Of a stretch of 54,066 bases of DNA, positions 45,399-54,031 are shown one piece after another. Source of the DNA: Anabaena sp. UHCC 0204 (lineage in GTDB: Bacteria > Cyanobacteriota > Cyanobacteriia > Cyanobacteriales > Nostocaceae); the NCBI RefSeq assembly GCF_009711975.1, contig NZ_VIKW01000082.1, positions 34,611-88,676 of the forward strand, given 5' to 3'. The notes under the pieces were generated by a model. That model was not told the origin of the DNA and ran no database searches. It saw nothing but the letters and a program-made list of their open reading frames with translations. Position 1 is the first letter of the stretch, and the number at the start of each line of letters is the position of its first letter. The position numbers and the translations under genes are program-made.

Positions 45399-47621
45399 TC
45401 ATGAATTCATGTTGATTTCCCGGATTTTATTCAATCGGGCGATCGCTTTTTGGGGAAGAGTTGTAAATCGAAGCAAAAAATAATTTTCGTCAACAGTAGA
45501 TTTTTTAACTACTTTTGCATATATATCTGGCTCTTCATCACATAAAGCCGTATCTGTCAATAATTTGATTTTAATATTACTTAATCTTTCTAAGGAATGG
45601 TTAGAACTCAGTTGTGCGCCATGTTCAGAAAGTCCTACCAATGTACCAGCAAACAATTCTCCATCTACGTGCTTCCCTTGTAATATCATATATTCAATTA
45701 ATAATTCCTCACTCAAACTGACCATACTTTCTTCTTCCGTCGGCAAAAATAGCTGATATTCCCCACCAATACCACCAACTTCATATAAATTAACAGGGTA
45801 TTTTATCCCTTTAGCTTCTACTTCCAATTCACTATCAATTCGCAAATCAATATCAGCATCATGATAAGTATGCTCAGAAATAAAAATCTGCCCTCCCACT
45901 GTATATGACTCAATTCGCGCTGCTAAATTCACATGACCACCAATAACAGTATATTCTGCACGTTTTTGAGAACCAATATTACCTGCAACCACATCACCAG
46001 TATTAATACCAATACCCATTTCCAGGATTGGCAAATTCATAGCTTGATTTGTGTTATTTACTTGCTTCATTGCTAACTGCATCGCCACCGCACAGGCGAT
46101 CGCTCGCTGGGAATCATCTTCACGACTAATTGGCGCACCAAACATCACCAAAATGCCATCACCCATAAAATCATTAATTGTCCCTTTATATTGATGAATA
46201 ATATCAGTCATAGCCTCTAGATACAAATTGAGAATTTTAACCACTTCTTCGGGGGAAAATTCTTCAGAAATTGAGGAAAACCCTCTTAAATCAGATACTA
46301 AAACTGTGACTTTTCTCCTCTCTCCTCCCAATTTCAAAGCAGCCGGATTTTCTAATAAATTATTAACTACTTCATCTGTTAAATAACGTCCAAAAGTCTT
46401 TTGCATACTGGTTGCATTACTAGCCACATATTGGGTAATAACCATTGCTGATCCAGCTAATGCTAAAAGTGGTGGAATTACAGGAATCCACCAACCAAAT
46501 ATAAATAATAAAAAACAACCACTAACTAAAAAACCACCTGCCAAAATAATACCAATTACCAAGAGGCGATAACTATAGCGTAATTGCCAACTGACAATAG
46601 CACCAATAGTTGACCAACTAAATATCCAGATATATTCCCATGGGTCATTCCAAGTCTTAATTAATGGACGACCGTCTAGGGCTGCACTTAAAATTTGACT
46701 AGTTAAATTTGCGTGAATTGTTACACCCGGCATTCGTTGTGGAGTAGCGAATACTTTATTAGTATAAGGTGTGTAAAATAGGTCTTTTAAACTTCCCGCA
46801 GTAGACCCAATTAACACCACTTTTTCCCGCATAAAATCTGGGGGAATCCGATTTTCTAAAACTTGTGTTAAAGAAACAGTAGGAAACTTTTCTACACTTC
46901 CTCGATAATTTAAAAGAACTTGATAGCTTCCTTCTCGCGTTCTTATATAACTACCATCATTCGCTGTAAATCGAGGAAAAACAACCTTCCCTAATTGTAA
47001 ATAATCTGGATTAGTTTTGGCAGCTTCTTCTGTAATTCCCTCTGGCTGTAAATATAACAATGCCAATTTTAGAGATAAGCTTTCTAACACATCACCATTG
47101 TCTAAAAACAGGTAAAGTAATCCTCTGCGGACTTTACCATCATCATCGAGAATTAAATCGTTTCCTCCTACTTGTTGCTTTTTCTCAAGAATATATGGTG
47201 GTTTAATGGGTGAATTATCCTCATTCTTAAAAACTTTTTGGATACCAATCAAGTTAGGAGTCGATGAAAATACTTTAGTTAAAGATTCATTTCCAGGATC
47301 AACCTTTAAATTTCGATAAATATCTAAACCAATAGCTCTAGGTTTTTGCTGCTTAATTTTCTCTAATAAATTGGCCAATACAGCATCAGAAATAGGCCAT
47401 TGTCCTTGTTTTTCAATGTCTTTTTCATCAATTGCTACAATAACGACGCGACTATCAACTGGCTCTTTGGGACGGAGGAGAAAAAATTGATCTAAAGCTG
47501 TTAATTCAACTAATTGAAGTAAGCCTGTCAACCTGATCAGGGTGACAATAACTGTAGCATTAGAAATAGCAATTAATACTCCCCGCCATTGCCAGAGTTT
47601 GCTGATCAATAGTTCTTGCAT
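45399..47621 (-). CDS. CHASE2 sensor - nucleotide cyclase - PilZ-like protein
   Basis: A 740-residue membrane protein. A periplasmic CHASE2 sensor (~40-310; VVIVAIDEKDIEKQGQWPIS, VVLIGSTAGSLKDLFYTPY) is followed by three membrane helices (~330-405), a class III cyclase domain (~435-625; TVLVSDLRGFSSISEEFSP, INDFMGDGILVMFGAP), and a PilZ-like C-terminal domain (~655-735; LVGLSEHGAQLSSNHSLERL). At the spot where adenylate cyclases usually have Lys before the F-x-GD motif, this protein has Asp (TINDFMGD), so nucleotide specificity is unsure. It follows the DUF928 gene by 3 bp in the same direction, implying an operon. The PilZ-like end could bind c-di-GMP, but the RxxxR motif is not obvious. Confidence 0.85.
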   Translation of the reverse strand: MQELLISKLWQWRGVLIAISNATVIVTLIRLTGLLQLVELTALDQFFLLRPKEPVDSRVVIVAIDEKDIEKQGQWPISDAVLANLLEKIKQQKPRAIGLDIYRNLKVDPGNESLTKVFSSTPNLIGIQKVFKNEDNSPIKPPYILEKKQQVGGNDLILDDDGKVRRGLLYLFLDNGDVLESLSLKLALLYLQPEGITEEAAKTNPDYLQLGKVVFPRFTANDGSYIRTREGSYQVLLNYRGSVEKFPTVSLTQVLENRIPPDFMREKVVLIGSTAGSLKDLFYTPYTNKVFATPQRMPGVTIHANLTSQILSAALDGRPLIKTWNDPWEYIWIFSWSTIGAIVSWQLRYSYRLLVIGIILAGGFLVSGCFLLFIFGWWIPVIPPLLALAGSAMVITQYVASNATSMQKTFGRYLTDEVVNNLLENPAALKLGGERRKVTVLVSDLRGFSSISEEFSPEEVVKILNLYLEAMTDIIHQYKGTINDFMGDGILVMFGAPISREDDSQRAIACAVAMQLAMKQVNNTNQAMNLPILEMGIGINTGDVVAGNIGSQKRAEYTVIGGHVNLAARIESYTVGGQIFISEHTYHDADIDLRIDSELEVEAKGIKYPVNLYEVGGIGGEYQLFLPTEEESMVSLSEELLIEYMILQGKHVDGELFAGTLVGLSEHGAQLSSNHSLERLSNIKIKLLTDTALCDEEPDIYAKVVKKSTVDENYFLLRFTTLPQKAIARLNKIREINMNS

Positions 47622-47624
47622 ATA

Positions 47625-48374
47625 TTATCTATTATTCACCGAGCAGGAATTGATTAATTTTTTAGATATCATTTCATTCAATCCCGCTGATTCTAAAAAT
47701 TGTCTCCACTTCATCCTAACTAATAAGTTATTTGGTTCAATGCAGCGTTGTTTAGCGATCGCATTTAGTCCTTCATTCCAAATTCCTGCTTCTCCATAAA
47801 TAGCCGCTAGATTTCGGGAATTAGAGCTTTCCAGATTTTTTAATAAAGAAGAATCAGCTTCGATTCGTTCTATCCAGGAACTGATACGAGGATTGGCGCT
47901 AAAGTCTTCATTATTACAAATCATGCTGATAGACCATTGATAAGTTTGATTAATTTTCAGGGGAGGTGCATTTTCAGGTAACGTAAAGCTAATAATTCCC
48001 GATTCTTTAGGCATAGGCAATTTACCTTCATATAAATTTTCAGTTTCACCAGTAGCAAAAATATTAAATTCGAGGGTTGTAGCTGTGGAATCAGGTACAT
48101 ACAAGAAGAAAGTAGGACGCTCAGATACAGTTGTCCCAACTATATTTGCTGGAGTTAAAGGTATTAGTGATTCTGGCTTTTTCAGACATGATCTTCCTCT
48201 AGTAGCTCCTCCATCTGTAACTGGGTTCGGTTTATTATCTACTCGCGGTTTAAATTTCTGACTGATTTGTAAAGGTTTGAGTTTGGAGAATGACTGAGCT
48301 TGAACTAAACCTATTTGAGAAAATAAAGTTACAGAAAATGCTAAGGAAAATAGAGTTCTCTGAATCAATTTCAT
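47625..48374 (-). CDS. DUF928 exported protein
   Basis: About 249 residues from ATG 48374, which has an AGGA site (a TTG two codons upstream is less likely). The N-terminus has a signal peptide (MKLIQRTLFSLAFSVTLFSQ, then IGLVQAQS) with cleavage likely after AQA-like residues. The DUF928 core includes SCLKKPESLIPLTPANIVGT, FFLYVPDS, and cysteines that could pair. A helical C-terminal part ends with NSCSVNNR. In cyanobacteria DUF928 genes are often next to CHASE2 genes, as here (3 bp gap), suggesting the exported protein works with the sensor. Function unknown. Confidence 0.85.
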   Translation of the reverse strand: MKLIQRTLFSLAFSVTLFSQIGLVQAQSFSKLKPLQISQKFKPRVDNKPNPVTDGGATRGRSCLKKPESLIPLTPANIVGTTVSERPTFFLYVPDSTATTLEFNIFATGETENLYEGKLPMPKESGIISFTLPENAPPLKINQTYQWSISMICNNEDFSANPRISSWIERIEADSSLLKNLESSNSRNLAAIYGEAGIWNEGLNAIAKQRCIEPNNLLVRMKWRQFLESAGLNEMISKKLINSCSVNNR

Positions 48375-49091
48375 GGTCAAATATCCTTTTGATTAGTTAT
48401 TCAATCTGGCAATTATGAACAAGTAATGAGTATGTGAAAATCCATCGCTGTCAAAGCCCTATTCCTCTTGAAATCACTATTCATCACCTCATCGGCATGA
48501 TAGGATTAAAGGGAACATTTAGGGAATACACAGCATTAATAACAATTTACGCAGTAAAATCCAGTTTTGTTGATATTTTCCCATTAGGTACTCAAAGTTG
48601 TAAGTAGTCGTGTAAAATAAATTGTACATTTAGGAGAGGGAACAGATAAGCAATACAGGGATTTGTATTTGTTCCAAAAATATGCAATTAATTTTACTCA
48701 GGTACTTATCTTGTTAAGGGGTTACATAAATGCTTTTACTACTAAAAAATATGTAAAATAAAACACATACTAACACATTTACAGTGAATTGTGGGTGAGG
48801 TCATAGCTATGTATAACCAGAAGACGAGTCACTTGTTAACCGTGTTCCCATTTTAACTGGAAGACGGGAATAAATGCTTATTTAAACAGTAAATATACAT
48901 AAGCATACTTAAATTTTTAATCCGGGACTAACTATGGTTTGCGAATAGCATCGCGTAGTGGAGAGAGGGAACGGTCGCCCAGACAGAATGTAAAGTAATA
49001 TTACAAAGCTTGGAAAAATATTGAGAAATTGTTCTCCTGGCAAACATAGCTCTAAGGTAGAAGCTATAGAAAAGAATTGAGACCAATTAAA
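48375..49091. other. 717 bp intergenic region
   Basis: The longest non-coding stretch outside repeats. It lies between the divergent DUF928 operon and the small membrane protein gene, so it should contain two promoters. I found no gene, tRNA or recognised RNA family. A short stem (GAGAA/TTCTC, 49023-49036) and a clearer one at 49046-49067 lie in the leader of the next gene. The middle (48700-48900) has several AT-rich runs. An unannotated small RNA is possible but unproven. Confidence 0.4.
49046..49067 (+). promoter_or_regulatory. Stem-loop in the leader of the 49092 gene
   Basis: ATAGCT (49046-49051) pairs with AGCTAT (49062-49067) around a 10-base loop, 24 bp before the start codon. It could affect mRNA stability or ribosome access; no family match is known to me. 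Confidence 0.35.
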
Positions 49092-49409
49092 ATGAACAAA
49101 GATAATATTCAAAACTATCGGTTTGCTTGCACTTTAACTTTCGGTGATATCTACGGCCAAATTATCGTTTGGTTAATCACGATTACTATTAGCTTGGCAT
49201 CAGCTTTAGCCTTAATGGGGGCAAAGCGACCAGTATACGCTTTGGCTACAGTAGGTCTTGTTGTTCTATTATCTCTACCTTTTCTGCTTTTTGCGTTTGT
49301 GACGACTTTATTAAATAATATTGAACTCAATGCTGTAGAACCGGAGACCCAAAGCCAACCAGCAAAAAGCAATATGTCCCGACAAACTCCCATACAAGCA
49401 ATTAATTAA
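49092..49409 (+). CDS. Small two-helix membrane protein
   Basis: A 105-residue protein from ATG 49092 (the longer frame from 49077 uses a weaker start). Two membrane helices (~20-42 and ~50-72, FGDIYGQIIVWLITITISLA and YALATVGLVVLLSLPFLLFA) and a polar Gln/Ser-rich C-terminus (PETQSQPAKSNMSRQ). It lies 77 bp upstream of sdhA on the same strand, with a terminator hairpin between, so it is probably its own transcript. It looks like a conserved cyanobacterial protein of unknown role. Confidence 0.7.
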   Translation: MNKDNIQNYRFACTLTFGDIYGQIIVWLITITISLASALALMGAKRPVYALATVGLVVLLSLPFLLFAFVTTLLNNIELNAVEPETQSQPAKSNMSRQTPIQAIN

Positions 49410-49442
49410 AGGGAATTTTCCCAAATTACAATTTTCTTATTA

Positions 49443-49470
49443 CCCTGTCCTGTAGACAGGGAATTTTTTT
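49443..49470 (+). terminator. Rho-independent terminator before sdhA
   Basis: CCCTGTC / GACAGGG form a perfect 7 bp stem with loop CTGTA, followed by AATTTTTTT. It ends 16 bp before the sdhA start, so it must serve the upstream gene, unless it is an attenuator in the sdhA leader. Confidence 0.88.
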
Positions 49471-49486
49471 ATCTCGGTGATTGATA

Positions 49487-51214
49487 ATGCTAGAACATGA
49501 TGTAATTATTGTTGGCGGCGGTTTAGCGGGATGTCGGGCGGCGGTGGAAATTGCCCGTACCGATCCTAGTTTAAAGGTAGCGGTAGTTGCCAAAACTCAC
49601 CCGATACGCTCTCATTCGGTAGCTGCTCAAGGTGGTATGGCGGCTGCTTTAAAAAATGTTGATGATACAGATAGTTGGGAAGCCCACGCTTTTGATACTG
49701 TCAAGGGTTCGGATTATTTGGCTGATCAAGATGCTGTAGCAATTTTAACCCAAGAAGCACCGGATGTGGTGATTGATTTAGAACATCTAGGGGTTTTATT
49801 CTCTCGTTTACCAGATGGACGGATTGCTCAACGGGCTTTTGGTGGCCATTCTCACAATCGCACTTGTTACGCGGCTGATAAAACCGGTCATGCGATTTTA
49901 CATGAGTTGGTCAATAATTTGCGCCGTTATGGTGTGCAAATTTACGAAGAATGGTATGTAATGCGCCTGATTTTAGAGGATGGTCAGGCTAAGGGTGTGG
50001 TAATGTTTCATCTCTTGGATGGGCATATTGAGGTGTTACGGGCGAAAGCTGTGATGTTTGCCACGGGGGGATATGGTCGCGTTTATAACACGACTTCTAA
50101 TGATTATGCTTCCACTGGTGACGGTTTGGCGATGACGGCTTTGGCTGGTTTACCTTTGGAAGATATGGAATTTGTGCAATTTCATCCTACGGGGTTGTAT
50201 CCTGTGGGCGTGCTGATTTCTGAGGCTGTGCGCGGAGAAGGGGCATATTTAATTAATTCCACAGGCGATCGCTTTATGGCCAATTACGCCCCCAGTCGTA
50301 TGGAATTAGCCCCCCGTGATATTACCTCAAGAGCGATCGCTTATGAAATCCGGGCTGGTCGCGGTGTGAATATTGATGGTAGTCCAGGCGGTCCTTTTGT
50401 CTATCTGGATTTGCGCCACCTGGGTAAGGAAAAAATCATGAGTCGTGTTCCCTTCTGTTGGGAAGAAGCCCATCGTTTAGTCGGTGTAGATGCTGTCACT
50501 CAACCTATGCCTGTCCGTCCCACTATTCATTACTGTATGGGTGGTATTCCTGTTAACACTGATGGACAAGTTCGTAATAGTGAAGATGGTTTTGTCGAAG
50601 GCTTTTTTGCCGCTGGGGAAAGTGCTTGTGTCTCTGTCCACGGGGCTAATCGTCTCGGTAGTAATTCTCTATTGGAATGTGTAGTTTATGGCAAACGGAC
50701 TGGGGCAGCGATCGCTAATTATGTCCAAAATCGCCAATTACCATCAATAGATGAAACACGGTATATCAAGGAAGCTCAACAACAAATTCAAGTTCTGATA
50801 GAACAACCAGGAAAATACCGCATTAATCAAATTCGTCAAGCTTTCCAAGATAATATGACTGAATATTGCGGCGTTTTCCGTACCGCCGAATTAATGGGTC
50901 AGGGATTGGATAAAATTGCCGAATTACAACAGCAATATTCACAAATATATTTAGATGACAAAGGTACTAGCTGGAATACAGAATTAGTCGAAGCCTTAGA
51001 ACTGCAAAGTTTAATGGTAGTAGGACAAACCATTTTGGCTTCAGCCCTGAATCGCCAAGAAAGTCGCGGCGCACATTTCCGAGAGGACTTTTCTCAAAGG
51101 GATGATATCAACTTTTTGCAACACACAATGGCTTATTATTCACCCACAGGAATTGATATTCAATATCGTCCAGTGACAATTACTATGTTTGAACCCAAGG
51201 AACGCAAGTATTAG
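49487..51214 (+). CDS. sdhA: Succinate dehydrogenase/fumarate reductase flavoprotein subunit
   Basis: A 575-residue FAD-dependent subunit from ATG 49487 (a TTG two codons earlier is possible). It has the dinucleotide motif VIIVGGGLAGCRAAVEIA, the flavin-attachment histidine segment RSHSVAAQGGMAAAL, QFHPTGLYPVGVLISEAVRG, the PMPVRPTIHYCMGGIP loop with catalytic His/Arg, and GANRLGSNSLLECVVYG. It oxidises succinate to fumarate and passes electrons to an iron-sulfur subunit; no sdhB or anchor gene is adjacent, which is usual in cyanobacteria, where these genes are scattered. Length is normal. Confidence 0.94.
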   Translation: MLEHDVIIVGGGLAGCRAAVEIARTDPSLKVAVVAKTHPIRSHSVAAQGGMAAALKNVDDTDSWEAHAFDTVKGSDYLADQDAVAILTQEAPDVVIDLEHLGVLFSRLPDGRIAQRAFGGHSHNRTCYAADKTGHAILHELVNNLRRYGVQIYEEWYVMRLILEDGQAKGVVMFHLLDGHIEVLRAKAVMFATGGYGRVYNTTSNDYASTGDGLAMTALAGLPLEDMEFVQFHPTGLYPVGVLISEAVRGEGAYLINSTGDRFMANYAPSRMELAPRDITSRAIAYEIRAGRGVNIDGSPGGPFVYLDLRHLGKEKIMSRVPFCWEEAHRLVGVDAVTQPMPVRPTIHYCMGGIPVNTDGQVRNSEDGFVEGFFAAGESACVSVHGANRLGSNSLLECVVYGKRTGAAIANYVQNRQLPSIDETRYIKEAQQQIQVLIEQPGKYRINQIRQAFQDNMTEYCGVFRTAELMGQGLDKIAELQQQYSQIYLDDKGTSWNTELVEALELQSLMVVGQTILASALNRQESRGAHFREDFSQRDDINFLQHTMAYYSPTGIDIQYRPVTITMFEPKERKY

Positions 51215-51397
51215 GCGACAACCCCATTAATCACAAATGTAGAGAATCAAGAAGAACAGCACATTTCACCTTCATTCGGTGGTATACATAAAAGTCACAA
51301 GCAATTGACGAGAATTTATACTTCTTGTGTTGAGGTTAAACCCAGCAATATTGAAGAATTCCCTCAATTCAAAGTAGAAGTTAAAGGGATATATGTC

Positions 51398-51586
51398 ATG
51401 AAAGAATACATGAGTATTTTAGAAGGTTTAGTTGAGCAGTTGACGCTTGGGGCAATTTTAGAGATGCTAGAGCGTATATGCCATAAAAAAGCGGAAAATC
51501 TGAGAACTCACTGGAATGATGAGGAATCTGCAAAACGATGGGATAAAGCCGCTAGACAGATAGAAAATATCAATGTTGATATTTGA
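51398..51586 (+). CDS. Small conserved cyanobacterial protein
   Basis: A 62-residue helical protein (MKEYMSILEGLVEQLTLGAI; ICHKKAENLRTHWNDEESAK; RWDKAARQIENINVDI). I use ATG 51398, since the longer upstream frame reads through a non-conserved leader. Short proteins with this L-V-E-Q and AE-x-LR-x-x-W-x-DxxSAKRW pattern occur widely in cyanobacteria; function unknown. Confidence 0.65.
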   Translation: MKEYMSILEGLVEQLTLGAILEMLERICHKKAENLRTHWNDEESAKRWDKAARQIENINVDI

Positions 51587-51627
51587 ATGTTAGGGTGAAT
51601 TACTTGCAGGGTATGAATTGGGGCTAA

Positions 51628-51735
51628 TAAGTTGGTGGACTTGAGATCACCAAAATCTGGAAAGAAAAGTAAAATCTCCCAAAACTTGCTTCTTTTTCCT
51701 CGTCATAACGACAATTTTTAAGGACAAACTACCTA
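51628..51735. mobile_element. MITE-like element, inverted copy
   Basis: Read on the minus strand, this carries TTAAAAATTGTCGTT and AGTTTTGGGAGATTTTACTT, matching the complete copy at 23768-23883. Ends are TAAGTTGGTG (51628-51637) and CTACCTAA (51730-51737), degraded versions of the terminal repeat. It lies immediately downstream of the small gene at 51757-51867. Confidence 0.65.
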
Positions 51736-51756
51736 ATCTTTGATGTTGTGCATAGC

Positions 51757-51867
51757 TTATTGCCCCAAAAAACCAGCAAGTAATAATGGTAATAATATCA
51801 GAGCCGACACAATTAGGACAAGAGTTGCCGGATCGATTTTGATATGATTCTTATTGGGATCACGCAT
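51757..51867 (-). CDS. 36-residue single-helix membrane protein
   Basis: The minus-strand frame MRDPNKNHIKIDPATLVLIV, then SALILLPLLLAGFLGQ, has a polar N-terminus and one membrane helix. A GAGG site sits 10 bases before the ATG. The composition is sharply protein-like (charged head, pure hydrophobic helix). Single-helix proteins of 30-45 residues are common subunits of photosynthetic and respiratory complexes in cyanobacteria, but this one matches none I can name. It is easily missed by automatic annotation because of its size. Confidence 0.6.
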   Translation of the reverse strand: MRDPNKNHIKIDPATLVLIVSALILLPLLLAGFLGQ

Positions 51868-52044
51868 TTAGAAATGCCTCGAAAAATAGGTATTTTTTTC
51901 AAACTGGAAATGGGTGGTTGATTTACGTCGTGCTGTATTAAGTAAAAAATCGTTTTTGTAAATGTCAGCAACGAAAGTTGAAATTGTGGCAAGGGGATTT
52001 TTAGACATTACACCACAAGAGAGCAAAAATCAATATAGGAGAAG

Positions 52045-52120
52045 TAAGTAGGTTTGTGTTAAAAATACTCGTTGGGCAGGGAGCAGGGAGCAGGGGAAGT
52101 AGGAGAGAAAAATATTCTTT
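52045..52120 (+). repeat. MITE-like element, partial copy
   Basis: Starts TAAGTAGGTTTGTGTTAAAA and continues with CTCGTTGGGCAGGGAGCAGG, as in the left half of the complete element at 23768-23883. The right terminal repeat is not seen. Confidence 0.55.
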
Positions 52121-52121
52121 T

Positions 52122-52153
52122 GCAACTGACAACTGACAACTGACAACTGACTC
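52122..52153. repeat. ACTGACA heptanucleotide tandem
   Basis: Four to five head-to-tail CAACTGA units followed by CTCCC. Seven-base period, like the other short tandem repeats in this window. Confidence 0.7.
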
Positions 52154-52225
52154 CCAGCCAACAATGGATTAAACTAGTTATTTGTAGTATTAGTTTGTAA
52201 AACGTCGTTTTTGACTTATTTATCT

Positions 52226-52549
52226 ATGATGACCAAACTTGCAGATGTGTATAGTATGGCAGCAGCGCCAACAGTGACACCAGATCGGGTTAATCAAGTC
52301 ACTCGGAAAACTTATCCTAATTACAAGGTGATTGTGTTGAATGATGATTTCAATACTTTCCAGCACGTAGCTGAGTGTTTAATGAAGTATATTCCGGGAA
52401 TGTCGGGCGATCGCGCTTGGGATTTGACTAATCAGGTTCACTATGAAGGACAAGCTATAGTCTGGACAGGACCTCAAGAACAAGCAGAACTATATCACCA
52501 ACAACTGCGTCGGGCTGGGTTAACAATGGCTCCTCTGGAAGCAGCTTAA
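52226..52549 (+). CDS. clpS: ATP-dependent Clp protease adaptor ClpS
   Basis: About 107 residues; starts at 52226, 52229 or 52256 (MAAAPTVTPDRVNQVTRKTY) are all possible. The ClpS core is clear: YKVIVLNDDFNTFQHVAECL, with the Asn-Asp-Asp substrate-binding motif, and later NQVHYEGQAIVWTGPQEQAE. ClpS delivers N-degron substrates to ClpC/ClpP. The DUF2103 gene begins 5 bp after its stop, so the two are probably co-transcribed. Confidence 0.92.
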   Translation: MMTKLADVYSMAAAPTVTPDRVNQVTRKTYPNYKVIVLNDDFNTFQHVAECLMKYIPGMSGDRAWDLTNQVHYEGQAIVWTGPQEQAELYHQQLRRAGLTMAPLEAA

Positions 52550-52554
52550 TTACT

Positions 52555-52851
52555 ATGCCTAAACCCACCGATGGTAGACTTGTTTGGAATCACTCTACCC
52601 ATATTCCCGGACTTATTCCTATTTTAGAACGCTTGTGTCAACATGACGGTATTGGCACTGTGACACCTGCGGTAATTGGTAGAGTCAGAGGTCATGCACC
52701 AAAAATGCTTTTGCGTGTCTCAGTACCCATTCGCGGTGGTTATAAAATCATTGCCCGTCAGGGTAAGACTGTACAAGAGGTATTTATCCTGACAACTTTA
52801 CTCCAGGATGAACTAGAAAATGCGATCGCGATCGCGATGAGAATTAACTAA
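52555..52851 (+). CDS. DUF2103 family protein
   Basis: A 98-residue basic protein with the family opening RLVWNHSTHIPGLIPILERL, whose two His residues suggest metal binding, then VTPAVIGRVRGHAP and VSVPIRGGYKIIARQGKTVQ. It directly follows clpS with 5 bp between. Function is not established. The end, encoded by tandem GCGATCGCGATCGCGATGAG, contains an overlapping HIP1 repeat giving AIAIAMRIN. Confidence 0.82.
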   Translation: MPKPTDGRLVWNHSTHIPGLIPILERLCQHDGIGTVTPAVIGRVRGHAPKMLLRVSVPIRGGYKIIARQGKTVQEVFILTTLLQDELENAIAIAMRIN

Positions 52852-52864
52852 CTGTGACTTTCTA

Positions 52865-53185
52865 TTACTCTTCAATTCTATGAACTGCAAATTTATGTAA
52901 CGGTAAACTAAGAATACAAGAAAATGTTAAGAAATATGACAAAGCTATAGTAATTCTCAAACTGACAACTACGATTTCCCAATCAAATAAAAATACTTTT
53001 TCGATAGCAAAAGCGATACAGTATACTAACCAGTAAGCAAAGCTCATTCTTAACAGATTTTCTTCTGTTTCTTGGAAATTGTCTATTTCTTGATTGTTGT
53101 CTTTCAATAACCAGATACCAACAATACAAGCGATCGAGGAAATAGCAACTACAAACTCATGGCAACACAAATTTACCGTAGGCAT
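52865..53185 (-). CDS. Hypothetical three-helix membrane protein
   Basis: A 106-residue protein with three hydrophobic segments (ATG 53185; EFVVAISSIACIVGIWLL, FAYWLVYCIAFAIEKVFLF, ITIALSYFLTFSCILSL) and polar ends. It is convergent with DUF2103 (13 bp gap). No family recognised; the good hydrophobic pattern makes a real gene likely. Confidence 0.6.
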   Translation of the reverse strand: MPTVNLCCHEFVVAISSIACIVGIWLLKDNNQEIDNFQETEENLLRMSFAYWLVYCIAFAIEKVFLFDWEIVVVSLRITIALSYFLTFSCILSLPLHKFAVHRIEE

Positions 53186-53337
53186 TTGTCCTTGTCTCCA
53201 TTTTCAATGTTTGATATTTCTATGGAAACCTAGTCTAGAGGAATATGCCTTGGGGTTGTACACAATAGTTACAAATTGAAATAATGTAAATAATTAAAAC
53301 AAAAATCGCCTTTTTTTGTTAAGTATTTTTACAAAAG

Positions 53338-53659
53338 AAGGGAACAGGGAACAGGGAACAGGGAACAGGGAACAGGGAACAGGGAACAGGGAATAGGGAA
53401 TAGGAATAGGAACAGGAAATAGGGAATAGGGAATAGGGAATAGGGAATAGGGAATAGGAACAGGAAATAGGGAATAGGGAATAGGGAATAGGGAATAGGG
53501 AATAGGGAATAGGGAATAGGGAATAGGGAATAGGAACAGGAAATAGGAAATAGGGAATAGGGAATAGGGAATAGGAACAGGAAATAGGAAATAGGAAATA
53601 GGAAATAGGAAATAGGGAACAGGAACAGGAAATAGGAAATAGGAAATAGGGAATAGGAA
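53338..53659 (+). repeat. Large heptanucleotide STRR array
   Basis: About 320 bp of head-to-tail seven-base units, mainly GGGAACA, then GGGAATA, interspersed with GGAACAGG and GGAAATA variants. Unit type changes along the array (ACA units first, ATA units later), suggesting successive expansions. Short tandemly repeated repetitive sequences of this kind are known in filamentous cyanobacteria. It ends 2 bases before the next start codon and can supply its AGGGAATAGG ribosome-binding site. An inverted array follows the gene. Confidence 0.95.
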
Positions 53660-53661
53660 AA

Positions 53662-54024
53662 ATGTCAGATATTAATGACTTTAAAGATTTAACGATTTGG
53701 CAAAAAGGGATGGATATTTCTGAAAGGTGCTATTTCCTTACTAAACTTTTTCCCAAAGACGAGCTATATGCTATGGTTCAACAAATTAGAAGAAGTGCAG
53801 TATCAATTCCAGCTAATATAGCTGAAGGATATGGGCGACGATATACAGGGGAATATATAAGATTTTTAAACATAGCGCAAGGTTCAGTTAATGAATTAGA
53901 AACTCACCTAATTTTATCTAAGCGAGTAGGATTATGCTCAGAAAAAGATATAGAAATGATTCTTAATTTATTAAAAGAGGAAAGCAGAATGATTATTAGT
54001 CTTATTAAAAAACTAGAAAATTAA
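53662..54024 (+). CDS. Four-helix-bundle protein (23S rRNA intervening-sequence protein family)
   Basis: A 120-residue protein of the TIGR02436/PF05635 type, with typical pieces DFKDLTIWQKGMDISERCY, MVQQIRRSAVSIPANIAEGY and GRRYTGEYIRFLNIAQGSVN. Family members are best known from intervening sequences inside 23S rRNA genes and from free-standing genes; biochemical role is unclear, possibly nucleic-acid binding. Here the gene sits between an STRR array directly upstream and an inverted array directly downstream, with its ribosome-binding site inside the upstream repeat. This arrangement suggests a repeat-borne cassette. Confidence 0.88.
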   Translation: MSDINDFKDLTIWQKGMDISERCYFLTKLFPKDELYAMVQQIRRSAVSIPANIAEGYGRRYTGEYIRFLNIAQGSVNELETHLILSKRVGLCSEKDIEMILNLLKEESRMIISLIKKLEN

Positions 54025-54031
54025 AAATTTT

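Larger units (their letters stand above)
51868..52225. other. Intergenic region with repeats before clpS
   Basis: About 360 bp. It contains a partial MITE-like copy (52045 onward) and an ACTGACA tandem (52122-52153). The stretch 51868-52044 has no recognised structure apart from serving as leader for the divergent small gene. Confidence 0.5.

Noticed and set aside
49443-49470. Hairpin as an sdhA riboswitch
   Set aside because: A simple 7 bp stem with a T-tract is a standard terminator; no conserved ligand-binding core is visible.
53338-53659. Heptamer array as a CRISPR array
   Set aside because: Units are contiguous seven-base repeats without spacers; it is an STRR array.
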